Assembly (NCBI RefSeq): GCF_010448835.1
Contig: NZ_CP048409.1
Location: forward strand, 434,001-498,000
DNA from: Draconibacterium halophilum
GTDB lineage: Bacteria > Bacteroidota > Bacteroidia > Bacteroidales > Prolixibacteraceae
Reading direction: 5' to 3'
DNA length: 64,000 nt
Shown: one piece after another, positions 37,491 to 46,182 of the stretch
How the letters are laid out: every line of letters begins with the position of its first letter
How positions within the stretch are numbered: position 1 is the stretch's first letter
Notes under the pieces: model-generated
What the model saw: only the letters and a program-made list of their open reading frames with translations
What the model was told of the DNA's origin: nothing
The model's database searches: none
Translations under genes and position numbers: made by a program

Positions 37491-38705
37491 TTATAACTGT
37501 TTGTTAGACATGAATTTAACGGGGTACCATGAAGCAATAAATCCAATAATTAAAACTGCAGAGAAAGCTAAAATGATATCGGTAAAAACGATGTGAACCG
37601 GGTAAGCAGAAATAACAAAAGAACCACCTGCTCCGGGCAATTTTACCAGCGTGAAAGTAATCTGTAGCCAGCAAACAAATACGCCTAAAATAGTGCCTAA
37701 AATACCACCGGCCAGTGAAATCAACCAGCCTTCGTAAAGAAAAATACGATTGATTTGTTTTATAGGAAGTCCCATACTACTAAGGATTGAAATGTCCTCT
37801 TTTTTATCAATATAAAGCATGGTTAAATTTCCGATCATATTCCCGGAAGCCAGCAGTAATATAAAAACCAGTATAAAATAAACGGCCCACTTTTCCGATT
37901 TCATGGTTTTAAAAACCAGGTCGTGTTGCTGTTCTTTGTTTTTCACGTGGAACCCGGTTCCCAGAATTTCCTTCAGTTTATTCTGGATATCGTAAACATC
38001 TGCTCCATCAGCAAGGGCAAGTTCAATTGCCGATATGTTATTTTCATTGTCAAAAAGTTCGGTTGCAAATTCTTTTGATACCAGCATATATTTGGCATCC
38101 ACATCTTCAAGCACAGCAAAAACTGCCGATGGGAAAAGATAGTTGTGGTTAAAAGCTCGAGACGGATTCAGTGAAAGCTGTTTCCCCTTTTTGGGTACAT
38201 AAACATGCAAGGGATCGAGAAAAGAAACTCCTACGCCAAGGTTATTGGCAATACCACGACCAACAACAGCGTAATCAATACCATCTTTTTCCAGATAGTA
38301 TTCGCCTTCTATCAGCAGCTTATCAATATTGGTATAATCCGGGTAGTTATCGGGAACACCTTTTATTGTAGCTGCAAACTGGCGTTTTCCATAGCGTAAC
38401 AAGGCAACCTCTTCAATTACCTCGGCATACGAAACCACATCCGGTAACGATTTAATCTGTTCAATATCAATGCTATCAGGATCAAACATTTTCCCTTCAA
38501 CTGATGAGATTTTAATGTCGGGGTCAAAGTCGCTGTAGAACATTCCTATCAGATCAGTAAAGCCGTTTAATACCGAAACAATAATAATAATAGCCATGGT
38601 ACCTACCACAATTCCGGACATCGAAATCCAAGAAATTATGTTAATTATGTTCTGCTTTTTTTTGGAGAACAAGTAACGTTTTGCTATGAAAAATGGTAAG
38701 TTCAA
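37491..38705 (-). CDS. ABC transporter permease, LolC/LolE-like
   Basis: 404 residues. One N-terminal helix (about 22-45, after FIAKRYLFSKKKQNIINIISW), a large periplasmic domain, and three C-terminal helices with the FtsX/MacB permease fold (VFILLLASGNMIGNLTMLYIDKK). The N-terminal RYL.SKK motif is typical of lipoprotein-releasing permeases, which extract lipoproteins for LolA. The ATPase is not adjacent. A parS-like site is embedded in codons for FHVKN. Confidence 0.87.
   Translation of the reverse strand: MNLPFFIAKRYLFSKKKQNIINIISWISMSGIVVGTMAIIIIVSVLNGFTDLIGMFYSDFDPDIKISSVEGKMFDPDSIDIEQIKSLPDVVSYAEVIEEVALLRYGKRQFAATIKGVPDNYPDYTNIDKLLIEGEYYLEKDGIDYAVVGRGIANNLGVGVSFLDPLHVYVPKKGKQLSLNPSRAFNHNYLFPSAVFAVLEDVDAKYMLVSKEFATELFDNENNISAIELALADGADVYDIQNKLKEILGTGFHVKNKEQQHDLVFKTMKSEKWAVYFILVFILLLASGNMIGNLTMLYIDKKEDISILSSMGLPIKQINRIFLYEGWLISLAGGILGTILGVFVCWLQITFTLVKLPGAGGSFVISAYPVHIVFTDIILAFSAVLIIGFIASWYPVKFMSNKQL
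37939..37954 (+). promoter_or_regulatory. parS-like ParB-binding site 3 (inside a gene)
   Basis: TTTTTCACGTGGAACC keeps CACGTGGAAC and ends in ACC like the Pseudomonas-type parS. It is inside the LolC/E-like permease gene, as parS sites often are in coding DNA. All three sites have the same asymmetric orientation. Confidence 0.6.
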
Positions 38706-38744
38706 ACGCTGTTGTTTTGTTTGAAAAACGAAAAATTTCGGAAA

Positions 38745-39089
38745 CTATTTTTTCAGCAGCTGATCAATGTTGTCGATATAATCGAGGCTGTCGTCCAGGT
38801 AGAATTCCAGGTCAGGAATAACACGCAGGCTTTTTCCTGTTTTCCGGCCCAGTTCGCCACGCAGCAGTTTACTTGAAAGTTTTATTTCTTCAAGAATTTC
38901 GTTTCCAAATTCCGAAGGGAAAATACTTAGGTGAACACGTGCTATACCAAGATCTTTTGTAACACGAACGTTTGTTACACTAATGAGTTTGCCCGGGAAG
39001 CGTTCTTTATTTACTTTTAAAAGAATATCGGCCATTTCGCGTTGAATGAGCCTCGATATTTTATTCTGTCTTGTGCTGTATTGTTCCAT
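38745..39089 (-). CDS. rbfA: 30S ribosome-binding factor A
   Basis: 114 residues with the RbfA type-II KH fold: N-terminal RQNKISRLIQREMADIL, VRVTKDLGIARVHLSIF and the C-terminal LRVIPDLEFYLDDSLDY. It is a cold-shock 16S maturation factor. It starts 39 bases before the LolC/E-like permease, probably in the same transcript. Confidence 0.94.
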   Translation of the reverse strand: MEQYSTRQNKISRLIQREMADILLKVNKERFPGKLISVTNVRVTKDLGIARVHLSIFPSEFGNEILEEIKLSSKLLRGELGRKTGKSLRVIPDLEFYLDDSLDYIDNIDQLLKK

Positions 39090-39285
39090 TGTTTCTGATT
39101 ATAAGCTTCAAAATTACTCAAAAACCTTGAAACAGAAAGATTAATACGAAAACTACATCAAAATGAGCCATATTCTTCGTTTCAAAATTTTACCGTAGCT
39201 CACGCTATGCCTCAACTTTTGGCCTTGTCAAAGCACAAAGCATCTAAAACAATTTAAGACTCATTTCGAAATAGAATTGGTATAA
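39090..39285. other. Intergenic stretch, nothing identified
   Basis: 196 bases upstream of rbfA (-) and downstream of the STN-domain protein gene (-). I see no gene, RNA or strong hairpin. Confidence 0.5.
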
Positions 39286-40806
39286 TCAGTTGAACAGCGA
39301 TTTTTTAAAAGCATTTCGCAGGCTTTCGTTGGGTTTAATGATATTGTAGTTTTCCCAGAAATCTTCGTCGTAGGTTCCCAGTACTTCCACAAAAATATCG
39401 TTTCGCTTAAAACGTTCGTTTTTGTTAAAACGCTTTAAATCGGTGGGTTGAATGTTGGTTATCAAGAGGTCGGAAACGCTGTGAAACTCCGAATTTATTC
39501 GGTCTCTTCTACTTCGAACCTTAAATTTAACCGATGCTTTTGCAGATGCCAAATGCCATTTTCCCTGGTATTGGCGGTAATTTACCTGGTAATGTACGTA
39601 TGTTGGCCGCGCCTTAACTTTGCGGGGTTTCTTTTTTATCATAATCTCTTCAGCCTTTTTTAGGCCCGCCTTATTTAAATGATAATTGGCATGTACAAGT
39701 GCAAATGTTTCACGGTGAACATACATTTCTCCTTCAAAAGGAGGGTAAAATTCGTTGGACTCAGGTTTAAATTCGACTACGTAAACCGGTTGGTTTTCAT
39801 ACCAAATCACATCGCTTATCTGGTACTCATAAGCCTGCTCGTATTCTGGATTAATAAAGGTTTCAATGGTTTTTACGGCATCCAGCTCAGTGATAGTAAA
39901 CGGCCCCCCCATTAATTTAAAATTCAGCCATTTAAAGGGTTGAACATCACGGCTTTTTCGGCCTTTTATCAATCGTACCAAATCGCCACGCGTAGTTCCA
40001 ATATAAGGTGCTTTTAACACTTCCATTACTGCTTCTGAAACGCTTATATAGTTTTTATCCTGTTGAACAGTTTCGCGGTAAAAGGCGGTCATTAATTTGG
40101 TTGAAGGAGTGTAATTTTTCTTATAATTTGCCCGCATATTCACCAGAAGTTTTTCGGTGGTAACGGCCGTAACTTTTACTTCCTTTATTTTAATTGAAGC
40201 GGGATCAAGGATAAAAAGATCTTCATCGAGCAATTGATTAGCCGGAAACATTTTTTGCTCGTAACCCATGCACGAAATAACAATGGTATCGCGGATGTAG
40301 GACGGATGAACTTTTAGCAAAAACTCGCCATCAGTATTACTGATGGTACCAATTGGTTCTTTGAGTATGGAAACCGAGGCAAAAGGAACGGCGCGTCCTT
40401 TTCGGTTTTCAATTAATTTACCCGAAAGAAAAAAATATTTTACCGGCACTGTATCTTGTGCTGCCGTTAATACTTTTTCATCCGATTTGCGGGTAATTAT
40501 TACCTGATTTTGCAACTCGTTAAAACGATAGTGAGTTGTATCGAGAAGTTGATTAAGAATAGTGTATAACGACTTGTTTTGTGCCGATATACTAACTTTT
40601 TGTTCGGTATTGATAATGGTAGCATCGTACGAAAAAAATACATTAGCCTGCCAACTGATCTGTTCTAAAATAAAATCGAGCGACTGATTGGTTTGATAAA
40701 TGCTGATGCGGCGCTCGAAAATAGAGCCATCCTGCTGCTGGCCTTTTGTAGTAAAGGATAGCAACAGGATGGTTGATAATATGATCAGTAGCTTTACCGG
40801 CTGCAT
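39286..40806 (-). CDS. STN plus carboxypeptidase-regulatory-domain periplasmic protein
   Basis: 506 residues: signal peptide (about 1-22, LSFTTKGQ), STN domain (about 30-105; ISIYQTNQSLDFILEQISW), carboxypeptidase-D regulatory-like domain (about 128-210; LSGKLIENRKGRAVPFASVSI), then about 300 residues of the unnamed beta-rich tail found behind such domains in Bacteroidota. The STN domain is the part of FecA-type receptors that touches FecR, but no barrel follows here. Its start overlaps the stop of the protease-like gene by one base. Confidence 0.82.
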   Translation of the reverse strand: MQPVKLLIILSTILLLSFTTKGQQQDGSIFERRISIYQTNQSLDFILEQISWQANVFFSYDATIINTEQKVSISAQNKSLYTILNQLLDTTHYRFNELQNQVIITRKSDEKVLTAAQDTVPVKYFFLSGKLIENRKGRAVPFASVSILKEPIGTISNTDGEFLLKVHPSYIRDTIVISCMGYEQKMFPANQLLDEDLFILDPASIKIKEVKVTAVTTEKLLVNMRANYKKNYTPSTKLMTAFYRETVQQDKNYISVSEAVMEVLKAPYIGTTRGDLVRLIKGRKSRDVQPFKWLNFKLMGGPFTITELDAVKTIETFINPEYEQAYEYQISDVIWYENQPVYVVEFKPESNEFYPPFEGEMYVHRETFALVHANYHLNKAGLKKAEEIMIKKKPRKVKARPTYVHYQVNYRQYQGKWHLASAKASVKFKVRSRRDRINSEFHSVSDLLITNIQPTDLKRFNKNERFKRNDIFVEVLGTYDEDFWENYNIIKPNESLRNAFKKSLFN

Positions 40807-42374
40807 TAAAACATCTTTTTCAGATGAAAAGAAGTTTTAAATTCTTCTCCGTCTCGTAGTACTGTAAGTCTAATTTTTTTATTCTCGCGGCTTTGAAGCA
40901 GTAGATTAATATCGTTTAATTCGAGCGACTGGTGGTTACTGCTGTTAATACGAATAATCTGGTCGTTTTCCTGTAATCCGGCAATGTGTGCGGGCGAATT
41001 TTCACGTATATCGGCAATGGTGAAAATGGGTAATCCGGGCATTGGATTGGTAACTTCCATTCCGCTCATGTTGTAATTAAAATCTTCTTTAATATCATTA
41101 TTTGGGCGCAATGTTAAACGCTTATTCCGGTAATCGATTGTAACATAGAATCGTCGTAAAATTTCTGCGCCAATTGTTCCGTTTCTGTCGTTTACCGAAA
41201 TCAGGCTATCGATTTGTTTTGAATTTGGAAAGGCTACAATTGGTTTTGTCAATAAGCGCGGCCCAATCCAAATGGCATCAATTCTTCCTTTTGTTCCGTA
41301 CAGGTCGCCGTTTAAACCACGGCCTAAAAATGTTTCAACATTCTTTTGTGGTAAATTAATTCGCTCGTCCGAATTTTCTGATAACCAAAGTGCATCGCTG
41401 GCACCGGTGTCAACCAGTAGTTTTACCGGAACTTCTTTCATTTCGTCGGTAACAATTGTTGTACGCACAAACGGTTTGTTTCCATCAAAATGCAATGGCA
41501 TAATAATATCTTTTCGTCGGTCGCGGTATTTAAAATATTCCGGTTTGTACAAAGTCAGCTTTTCATTCAGGTAATCAACTTTTACAATGTAATCTTTAAA
41601 CAGATTAAAGCCAATTAATCCGTGAACCGGAACTCCCAACATATGCGAAATCTGGAAGTTCTCGTCAATAATCATCTGCACCTCCTGGTTACGGGCTGTT
41701 AATCCGTCAATGTGCATAACGTTATTCCCTGAACGGTAGGCAGTTATCGATTCTCCTTCACCAAGTCCTTTTACCTTAACCGGCATCATGTAGTTCAAAT
41801 TCAGTTTGTTAATAAACGGAAGCTCGGTAATTATAGGCTGGCGAACGCCGGTGTCGAGAATAAAATTCAGGGTATCTGAGTTGTTAATATTAACCGGAAT
41901 GATAATTAAATTACTTGCCGATTTAAAGTTGATCGTGATGCGTTTATCGCGTGGGTTATCGAACAAAAAACCGCGGTTTGTGCTGGCAAATTGTTGCGTG
42001 GTATTTTCGTATTCCATACTTTCATCTATAGGAACGTAATCGCGCACTACCAGCAAGTTGTCTTCAATTTCAAAAAGCAAATAGAAATCTTTCATCAGTT
42101 TATCGAGCACATATTTTAAAGGCTTGTTCGATACGTTTAAACTGATTTTTTTATCTGCAACCATATCGGCGTTGTACGAGTAATCAATGTCCAGGTATTT
42201 ACATATCTTTTCAATAACATCTGAAAGTGGCTCGTCTTCAGCATAAATACTGATGTTTTGATCGAGCGCCTGGCTCTTTGTATCCTGGGCAAAACTGGTG
42301 TTAGGTACCACTAACAAAGCCAGCAAGGCCATTAGAACGATAATTTTTATTTTATTCCATTTTATAGGTTTCAT
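40806..42374 (-). CDS. STN, double aspartyl-protease-like and PDZ protein
   Basis: 522 residues: signal peptide (about 1-29, VPNTSFAQ), STN domain (about 38-112), two retropepsin-like halves with DTG motifs (FILDTGVRQPI about 167-177; KLLVDTGASDALW about 317-329), then a PDZ domain (about 430-520; NSPAHIAGLQENDQIIRI). Retropepsin halves normally pair, so a single chain could form a full active site. It sits between FecR and the other STN protein, suggesting a protease in a surface-signalling cascade (inference). Confidence 0.85.
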   Translation of the reverse strand: MKPIKWNKIKIIVLMALLALLVVPNTSFAQDTKSQALDQNISIYAEDEPLSDVIEKICKYLDIDYSYNADMVADKKISLNVSNKPLKYVLDKLMKDFYLLFEIEDNLLVVRDYVPIDESMEYENTTQQFASTNRGFLFDNPRDKRITINFKSASNLIIIPVNINNSDTLNFILDTGVRQPIITELPFINKLNLNYMMPVKVKGLGEGESITAYRSGNNVMHIDGLTARNQEVQMIIDENFQISHMLGVPVHGLIGFNLFKDYIVKVDYLNEKLTLYKPEYFKYRDRRKDIIMPLHFDGNKPFVRTTIVTDEMKEVPVKLLVDTGASDALWLSENSDERINLPQKNVETFLGRGLNGDLYGTKGRIDAIWIGPRLLTKPIVAFPNSKQIDSLISVNDRNGTIGAEILRRFYVTIDYRNKRLTLRPNNDIKEDFNYNMSGMEVTNPMPGLPIFTIADIRENSPAHIAGLQENDQIIRINSSNHQSLELNDINLLLQSRENKKIRLTVLRDGEEFKTSFHLKKMF

Positions 42375-42386
42375 GACTTTTAAGCT

Positions 42387-43439
42387 TTACTGTTTGTTTG
42401 TACGGCTCATTAAAGTGTAATGTTTGCCTTCTACCGATAAATCCAGATCAAATGTGAGCCGAATTACATTTAGAACGAAATTAACCGGTTTTTGATCAAA
42501 ATGACCTTCATATAGCAAGTCGTTTAGCTCCGGTTCCATCACGTCGATATCAATGTGGTAAGCTTTTTCAAGACATTCAACCACTTCGTGTAACGGAACA
42601 GTGTTAAAAATGAGGTCGTGTGTTTTCCAGGCCAGGAAATTAGGATCGCTGTTCACTGTTTTCATCAAATCAAGATTCGACAGATGCAGTGTTCCTTTTT
42701 CGCCCGGAGTTAAAAATACCTCGCGGCTTTCCATTTCAGGATTTTCGTTTTTACTGATTACCTGAACTTTACCTGTTTCAACAATAACCTCAACGGTTTC
42801 TGCCTCCGGGTATGCACTAACGTTAAAAGAGGTACCTAAAACTTTAACTTGTGCATTGCCGGCATTAATTACAAACGGTTTTTCGGGATTACGCTGAACA
42901 TCGAAAAATGCTTCGCCAATGATGGTAACTTCGCGGGTACTGCCTTTAAACTTTTTCGGAAACAGCAGTTTCGAATCGTTGTTTAAAGTAACCACCGAGC
43001 CATCGGGTAAAACATATTCATTCAGCACCTGATCTTTGGCCGAGATCACCTCGCTGTAATAGGCCTTGTCCGAATTGCGGAAACCAAGGTAATATGCAAC
43101 TGAACCCAATAAAAGCGCGATAACAACTATTGCAGCATATTTGTAGAATTTTGCAATAACCTCCTTTCTTGTTTTTTGTAGCTGAATAGATCGAGCTTTA
43201 GCAGGGCGTAATTGTGTATAAACAGATTTCCAGGCCGTTTCGTGATCAAACTTTTTTGCCTGGTAATGGGAATCCACTTTTTTGAGCATGTTTTTATACT
43301 GCTCAAACTCTGCCTGGTTTTTATCAGATTGACTGATCCAGGTCTCCACCTCGTCATTTTCCTGCGAACTGGTTTCGTTGTTTAAATATTTGGTAACCAG
43401 TTCCCAATCAAATTTTTCTATGTTCTCCATTTTTCCCAT
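42387..43439 (-). CDS. FecR-type anti-sigma factor
   Basis: 350 residues (a Met at 43430 is also a possible start). Cytoplasmic N-terminus (about 1-90), one membrane helix (about 92-112, YKYAAIVVIALLLGSVAYYL), periplasmic FecR domain (about 130-235; VLPDGSVVTLNNDSKLLFP, GEAFFDVQRNPEKPFVI) and a C-terminal DUF4974 part (about 270-345). It restrains the ECF sigma factor 210 bases upstream until a periplasmic signal is passed. Confidence 0.93.
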   Translation of the reverse strand: MGKMENIEKFDWELVTKYLNNETSSQENDEVETWISQSDKNQAEFEQYKNMLKKVDSHYQAKKFDHETAWKSVYTQLRPAKARSIQLQKTRKEVIAKFYKYAAIVVIALLLGSVAYYLGFRNSDKAYYSEVISAKDQVLNEYVLPDGSVVTLNNDSKLLFPKKFKGSTREVTIIGEAFFDVQRNPEKPFVINAGNAQVKVLGTSFNVSAYPEAETVEVIVETGKVQVISKNENPEMESREVFLTPGEKGTLHLSNLDLMKTVNSDPNFLAWKTHDLIFNTVPLHEVVECLEKAYHIDIDVMEPELNDLLYEGHFDQKPVNFVLNVIRLTFDLDLSVEGKHYTLMSRTNKQ

Positions 43440-43649
43440 CTCGCTTTAATGACAATACACAATTAATTTACCCCTAAGTCGAAAATTAAAAAATTGTTCT
43501 ATTCCGAATGAAAACTATTTTGACAAAAGGAAATGCTCTGATTTTCAGATCTTAAAATAGTTCACTATTCTCGCGTCCTAAAAATCCTGCGCTTTCCTTT
43601 TCTCTTTATATTTTTCATTCTCATAACGAAAATTTATTGAATTAATCGA

Positions 43650-44237
43650 CTAAACTTTTTTTGTCCTGCTAACAAAAAAGTAGAAGATGAAGGTGTTATA
43701 TTTGTTTAATTTATCTCGTAATGATTTGATTGCCAAACTCATTTGTGCCTCCACAGTTTTTATAGAAATATTTAGTTTTTCGGCAATTTCGCGGTATTTT
43801 AATCCTTCTTCGCGGCTAAGCCGGAATATTTCGCGACGTTTTTCCGGCAGTTCTTCAATGCTTTTGGCAATGTCGGCTGCCAGATTAACTTCTATATAAT
43901 CGTTATTAAAGTTGCTCGATTCCGATTCGGAAATTACTTTTTGAGCATGTTGTAGCCTAATAATACTATGTTTAATATAATTCAGGCAAAGGTTTTTTAC
44001 TGATCGGAACAGGTAGTTTTTCAGCGACGATTCAACAGAAAGCTCGGTCCGGCGTTCCCAAAACTTCACGAAAAAATCCTGAACGATTTCTTCGGCAGCA
44101 ATATCGTCTTCAATAATTTTCGAGGCAAAGTTGCAAAGGTATCTGTAATACATTTTGAATAGCTTTTCAAAAGCTTTTTCATCGCCCTGCTGAATATTTT
44201 CGAATAGTTTGTTTTCTTCGAATGACTTCATGTACAA
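43650..44237 (-). CDS. ECF RNA polymerase sigma factor
   Basis: 195 residues (alternative Met at 44231). Region 2 (about 25-90; EKLFKMYYRYLCNFASKII, AEEIVQDFFVKFWERR) and region 4 (about 130-180; LPEKRREIFRLSREEGLKYREIAEKLNISIKTVEA) mark the Bacteroidota FecI-like group. It likely drives the FecR-STN operon downstream. Confidence 0.93.
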   Translation of the reverse strand: MYMKSFEENKLFENIQQGDEKAFEKLFKMYYRYLCNFASKIIEDDIAAEEIVQDFFVKFWERRTELSVESSLKNYLFRSVKNLCLNYIKHSIIRLQHAQKVISESESSNFNNDYIEVNLAADIAKSIEELPEKRREIFRLSREEGLKYREIAEKLNISIKTVEAQMSLAIKSLRDKLNKYNTFIFYFFVSRTKKV

Positions 44238-44375
44238 ATAGTTCTATCGGTAGTTGCGAAGGTATGAAAAAGAAATTCTTTGCAAAAGATTAAAATTATG
44301 TTTACGAAATTAATATCATTTTGTGCTTTGGTTTAAGCTGCTATTTTTGCTGACCTTAATTATCATAGAACAAGC

Positions 44376-45755
44376 ATGAAAAAGAAAGTAAAAGTGAAGT
44401 TCCCAAAAGCATTTTGGGTGGCTAATGCAGTGGAATTATTAGAGCGGGCTGCCTATTATGGAGTGTTTATTGTTATCACACTGTATTTGTCGCGTATATT
44501 AGGATTTAACGATTTTCAGGCGGCAATTCTGGCCGGATCGTTTTCTGCGGGGCTGTACCTGCTACCTACCTTTGCCGGTGCAATTGCCGATAAAATTGGT
44601 TTTAAAAAATCTTTGCTGATTGCTTTTTCGTTGCTTTCGATTGGTTACCTGTCGATGGGTGTATTGCCAACCATGCTCGAATCTTCAGGCTTGGTAGAAT
44701 ATACGAAAACTACACAGTTTAACGGACTCCGCGAGAGCAACTTAAAGTGGATTATTATTCCGATAATGCTTGTGATAATGATTGGCGGATCGTTTATCAA
44801 GTCGTGTATTACCGGAACAGTTGCCCGCGAAACTACCATAAAGACACGCGCCCAGGGCTATTCTATTTTTTATATGATGGTAAATATTGGTGCATTTTCG
44901 GGAAAAACCATTGTAAAGCCATTGCGCGATGCCATGGGAAATGAGGGGCTGGTAACGCTGAATTACTTTGCTGCAGGAATTACATTTTTAGCGGTAATTT
45001 TGGTAGCTATTTTTTATAAAGCCAGCCGGTCGCAGGGCGAAACGAAGAGTTTTACACAGATTCTTGATGCGCTGGTTAAGGTACTTTCCAATGCACGTTT
45101 AATAATTCTTATCCTTATTATTACCGGCTTTTGGATGGTACAGCATCAGTTGTATGCCACCATGCCTAAGTATGTATTACGGCTTGCGGGGGAAGGCAGT
45201 GCTATTTCGTGGTTTGCCAACGTAAACCCGCTGGTGGTTTTTCTTACCGTAGGTTTTGTAACTCAGCTTATGCGTAATAAAACCTCGCTGTTTTCGATGA
45301 CCGTCGGGATGTTTATTATGCCTGTTTCTGCACTGTGCATGGCATCAGGACATTTAATGGGCAGCGAATTCATTTTAGGCTTGCACCCCGTTGCTTTTAT
45401 GATGATTGTGGGGATCATTTTCCAGGGACTGGCTGAAACATTTATTTCTCCCCGCTACCTGGAGTATTTTTCGTTGCAGGCACCATCAGGTGAAGAAGGT
45501 TTGTATCTTGGTTTTAGTCACTTACACTCCTTTCTTTCTTCTATTCTTGGTTTTGGATTGTCGGGCTGGTTGCTTACCAAATATTGCCCCGATCCGTTGT
45601 TGTTTGATACACATGCCGAGTGGGAAGCTGCTTCAGTAAATGCACATTATATCTGGTTTTATTTTGTGGGAATTGCCTCGGTATCAGCTATTTCGTTAAT
45701 TGTTTATGGGAAAGTGGTAAAACATATTGATCGTAACAAACAAATTTCAGCATAA
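44376..45755 (+). CDS. POT/PTR-family peptide MFS transporter
   Basis: 459 residues with about 12-14 hydrophobic helices. NAVELLERAAYYGVFIVITLYLS near residue 15 is the POT variant of the ExxERFxYY motif, and FMMIVGIIFQGLAETFISPRYLE is the second family block. Members carry di- and tripeptides with protons. It stands alone on the forward strand, just before tRNA-Leu. Confidence 0.85.
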   Translation: MKKKVKVKFPKAFWVANAVELLERAAYYGVFIVITLYLSRILGFNDFQAAILAGSFSAGLYLLPTFAGAIADKIGFKKSLLIAFSLLSIGYLSMGVLPTMLESSGLVEYTKTTQFNGLRESNLKWIIIPIMLVIMIGGSFIKSCITGTVARETTIKTRAQGYSIFYMMVNIGAFSGKTIVKPLRDAMGNEGLVTLNYFAAGITFLAVILVAIFYKASRSQGETKSFTQILDALVKVLSNARLIILILIITGFWMVQHQLYATMPKYVLRLAGEGSAISWFANVNPLVVFLTVGFVTQLMRNKTSLFSMTVGMFIMPVSALCMASGHLMGSEFILGLHPVAFMMIVGIIFQGLAETFISPRYLEYFSLQAPSGEEGLYLGFSHLHSFLSSILGFGLSGWLLTKYCPDPLLFDTHAEWEAASVNAHYIWFYFVGIASVSAISLIVYGKVVKHIDRNKQISA

Positions 45756-45758
45756 TAT

Positions 45759-45789
45759 TTTGCTGATTCAGGTGAAATAATTAGTTTTG
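45759..45789 (+). promoter_or_regulatory. Bacteroidota promoter of tRNA-Leu
   Basis: TTTG (45759-45762) and TAGTTTTG (45782-45789) are 19 bases apart, an excellent -33/-7 pair, with the tRNA starting 27 bases further on. Confidence 0.75.
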
Positions 45790-45816
45790 CACACCAATTT
45801 TCCACAAAGGAAGTTT

Positions 45817-45900
45817 GCCCGGGTGGCGGAATTGGTAGACGCGCTGGATTCAAAATCCAGTTCTGGCAACGGAGTGCGGGTTCGATTCCCGCCCCGGGTA
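45817..45900 (+). tRNA. tRNA-Leu, anticodon CAA
   Basis: 84 bases with a full cloverleaf: acceptor GCCCGGG pairs with CCCGGGT (one G-U), anticodon stem CTGGA/TCCAG around TTCAAAA with anticodon CAA at 45851-45853, a long variable arm as expected for leucine, and a GGTTCGATTCC T-arm. CCA is not encoded. It is a typical integration target and an integrase gene follows 280 bases on. Confidence 0.96.
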
Positions 45901-45924
45901 CTTGGTGAAACACCAAAAAACATT

Positions 45925-45960
45925 AAAAGCGCTTAAAATCAATGATTTAAGCGCTTTTTT
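45925..45960 (+). terminator. Intrinsic terminator after tRNA-Leu
   Basis: A perfect 13-bp stem (AAAAGCGCTTAAA/TTTAAGCGCTTTT) with an 8-base loop is followed by a T run. Confidence 0.85.
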
Positions 45961-46015
45961 ATTTAGCATAAATATCAAAAAAAGTGCTTTAAAACCATCT
46001 AAAATGCGACAAAAT

Positions 46016-46159
46016 CGAGACCTATGGTTAAATAGACTCGATAGGTCTCGCTAAACGATGTAACTCGCTGATTCATTTCATTTTAATTGGTTTAATTTGG
46101 TTCGTTTTACTGTTTCAAAAGTGGCATTTATAATGTATTTTTAGACAGTGAGCGAGACC
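46016..46159. repeat. Three copies of CGAGACCTA around the integrase promoter
   Basis: CGAGACCTAT at 46016-46025, its inverted copy ATAGGTCTCG at 46041-46050 (extended to TAGGTCTCGCT, 46042-46052), and AGCGAGACCTA at 46149-46159 lie in the gap between tRNA-Leu and the integrase. Repeated short sites of this kind flank attachment sites as arm-type integrase-binding sites; a regulator operator is the alternative. Confidence 0.5.
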
Positions 46160-46182
46160 TAAATTGTTAAAATTTATGGATT

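Noticed and set aside
41272..41574. Forward-strand frame inside the protease-like gene
   Set aside because: Shadow of the reverse-strand aspartyl-protease-like gene, with no start context or recognisable product.
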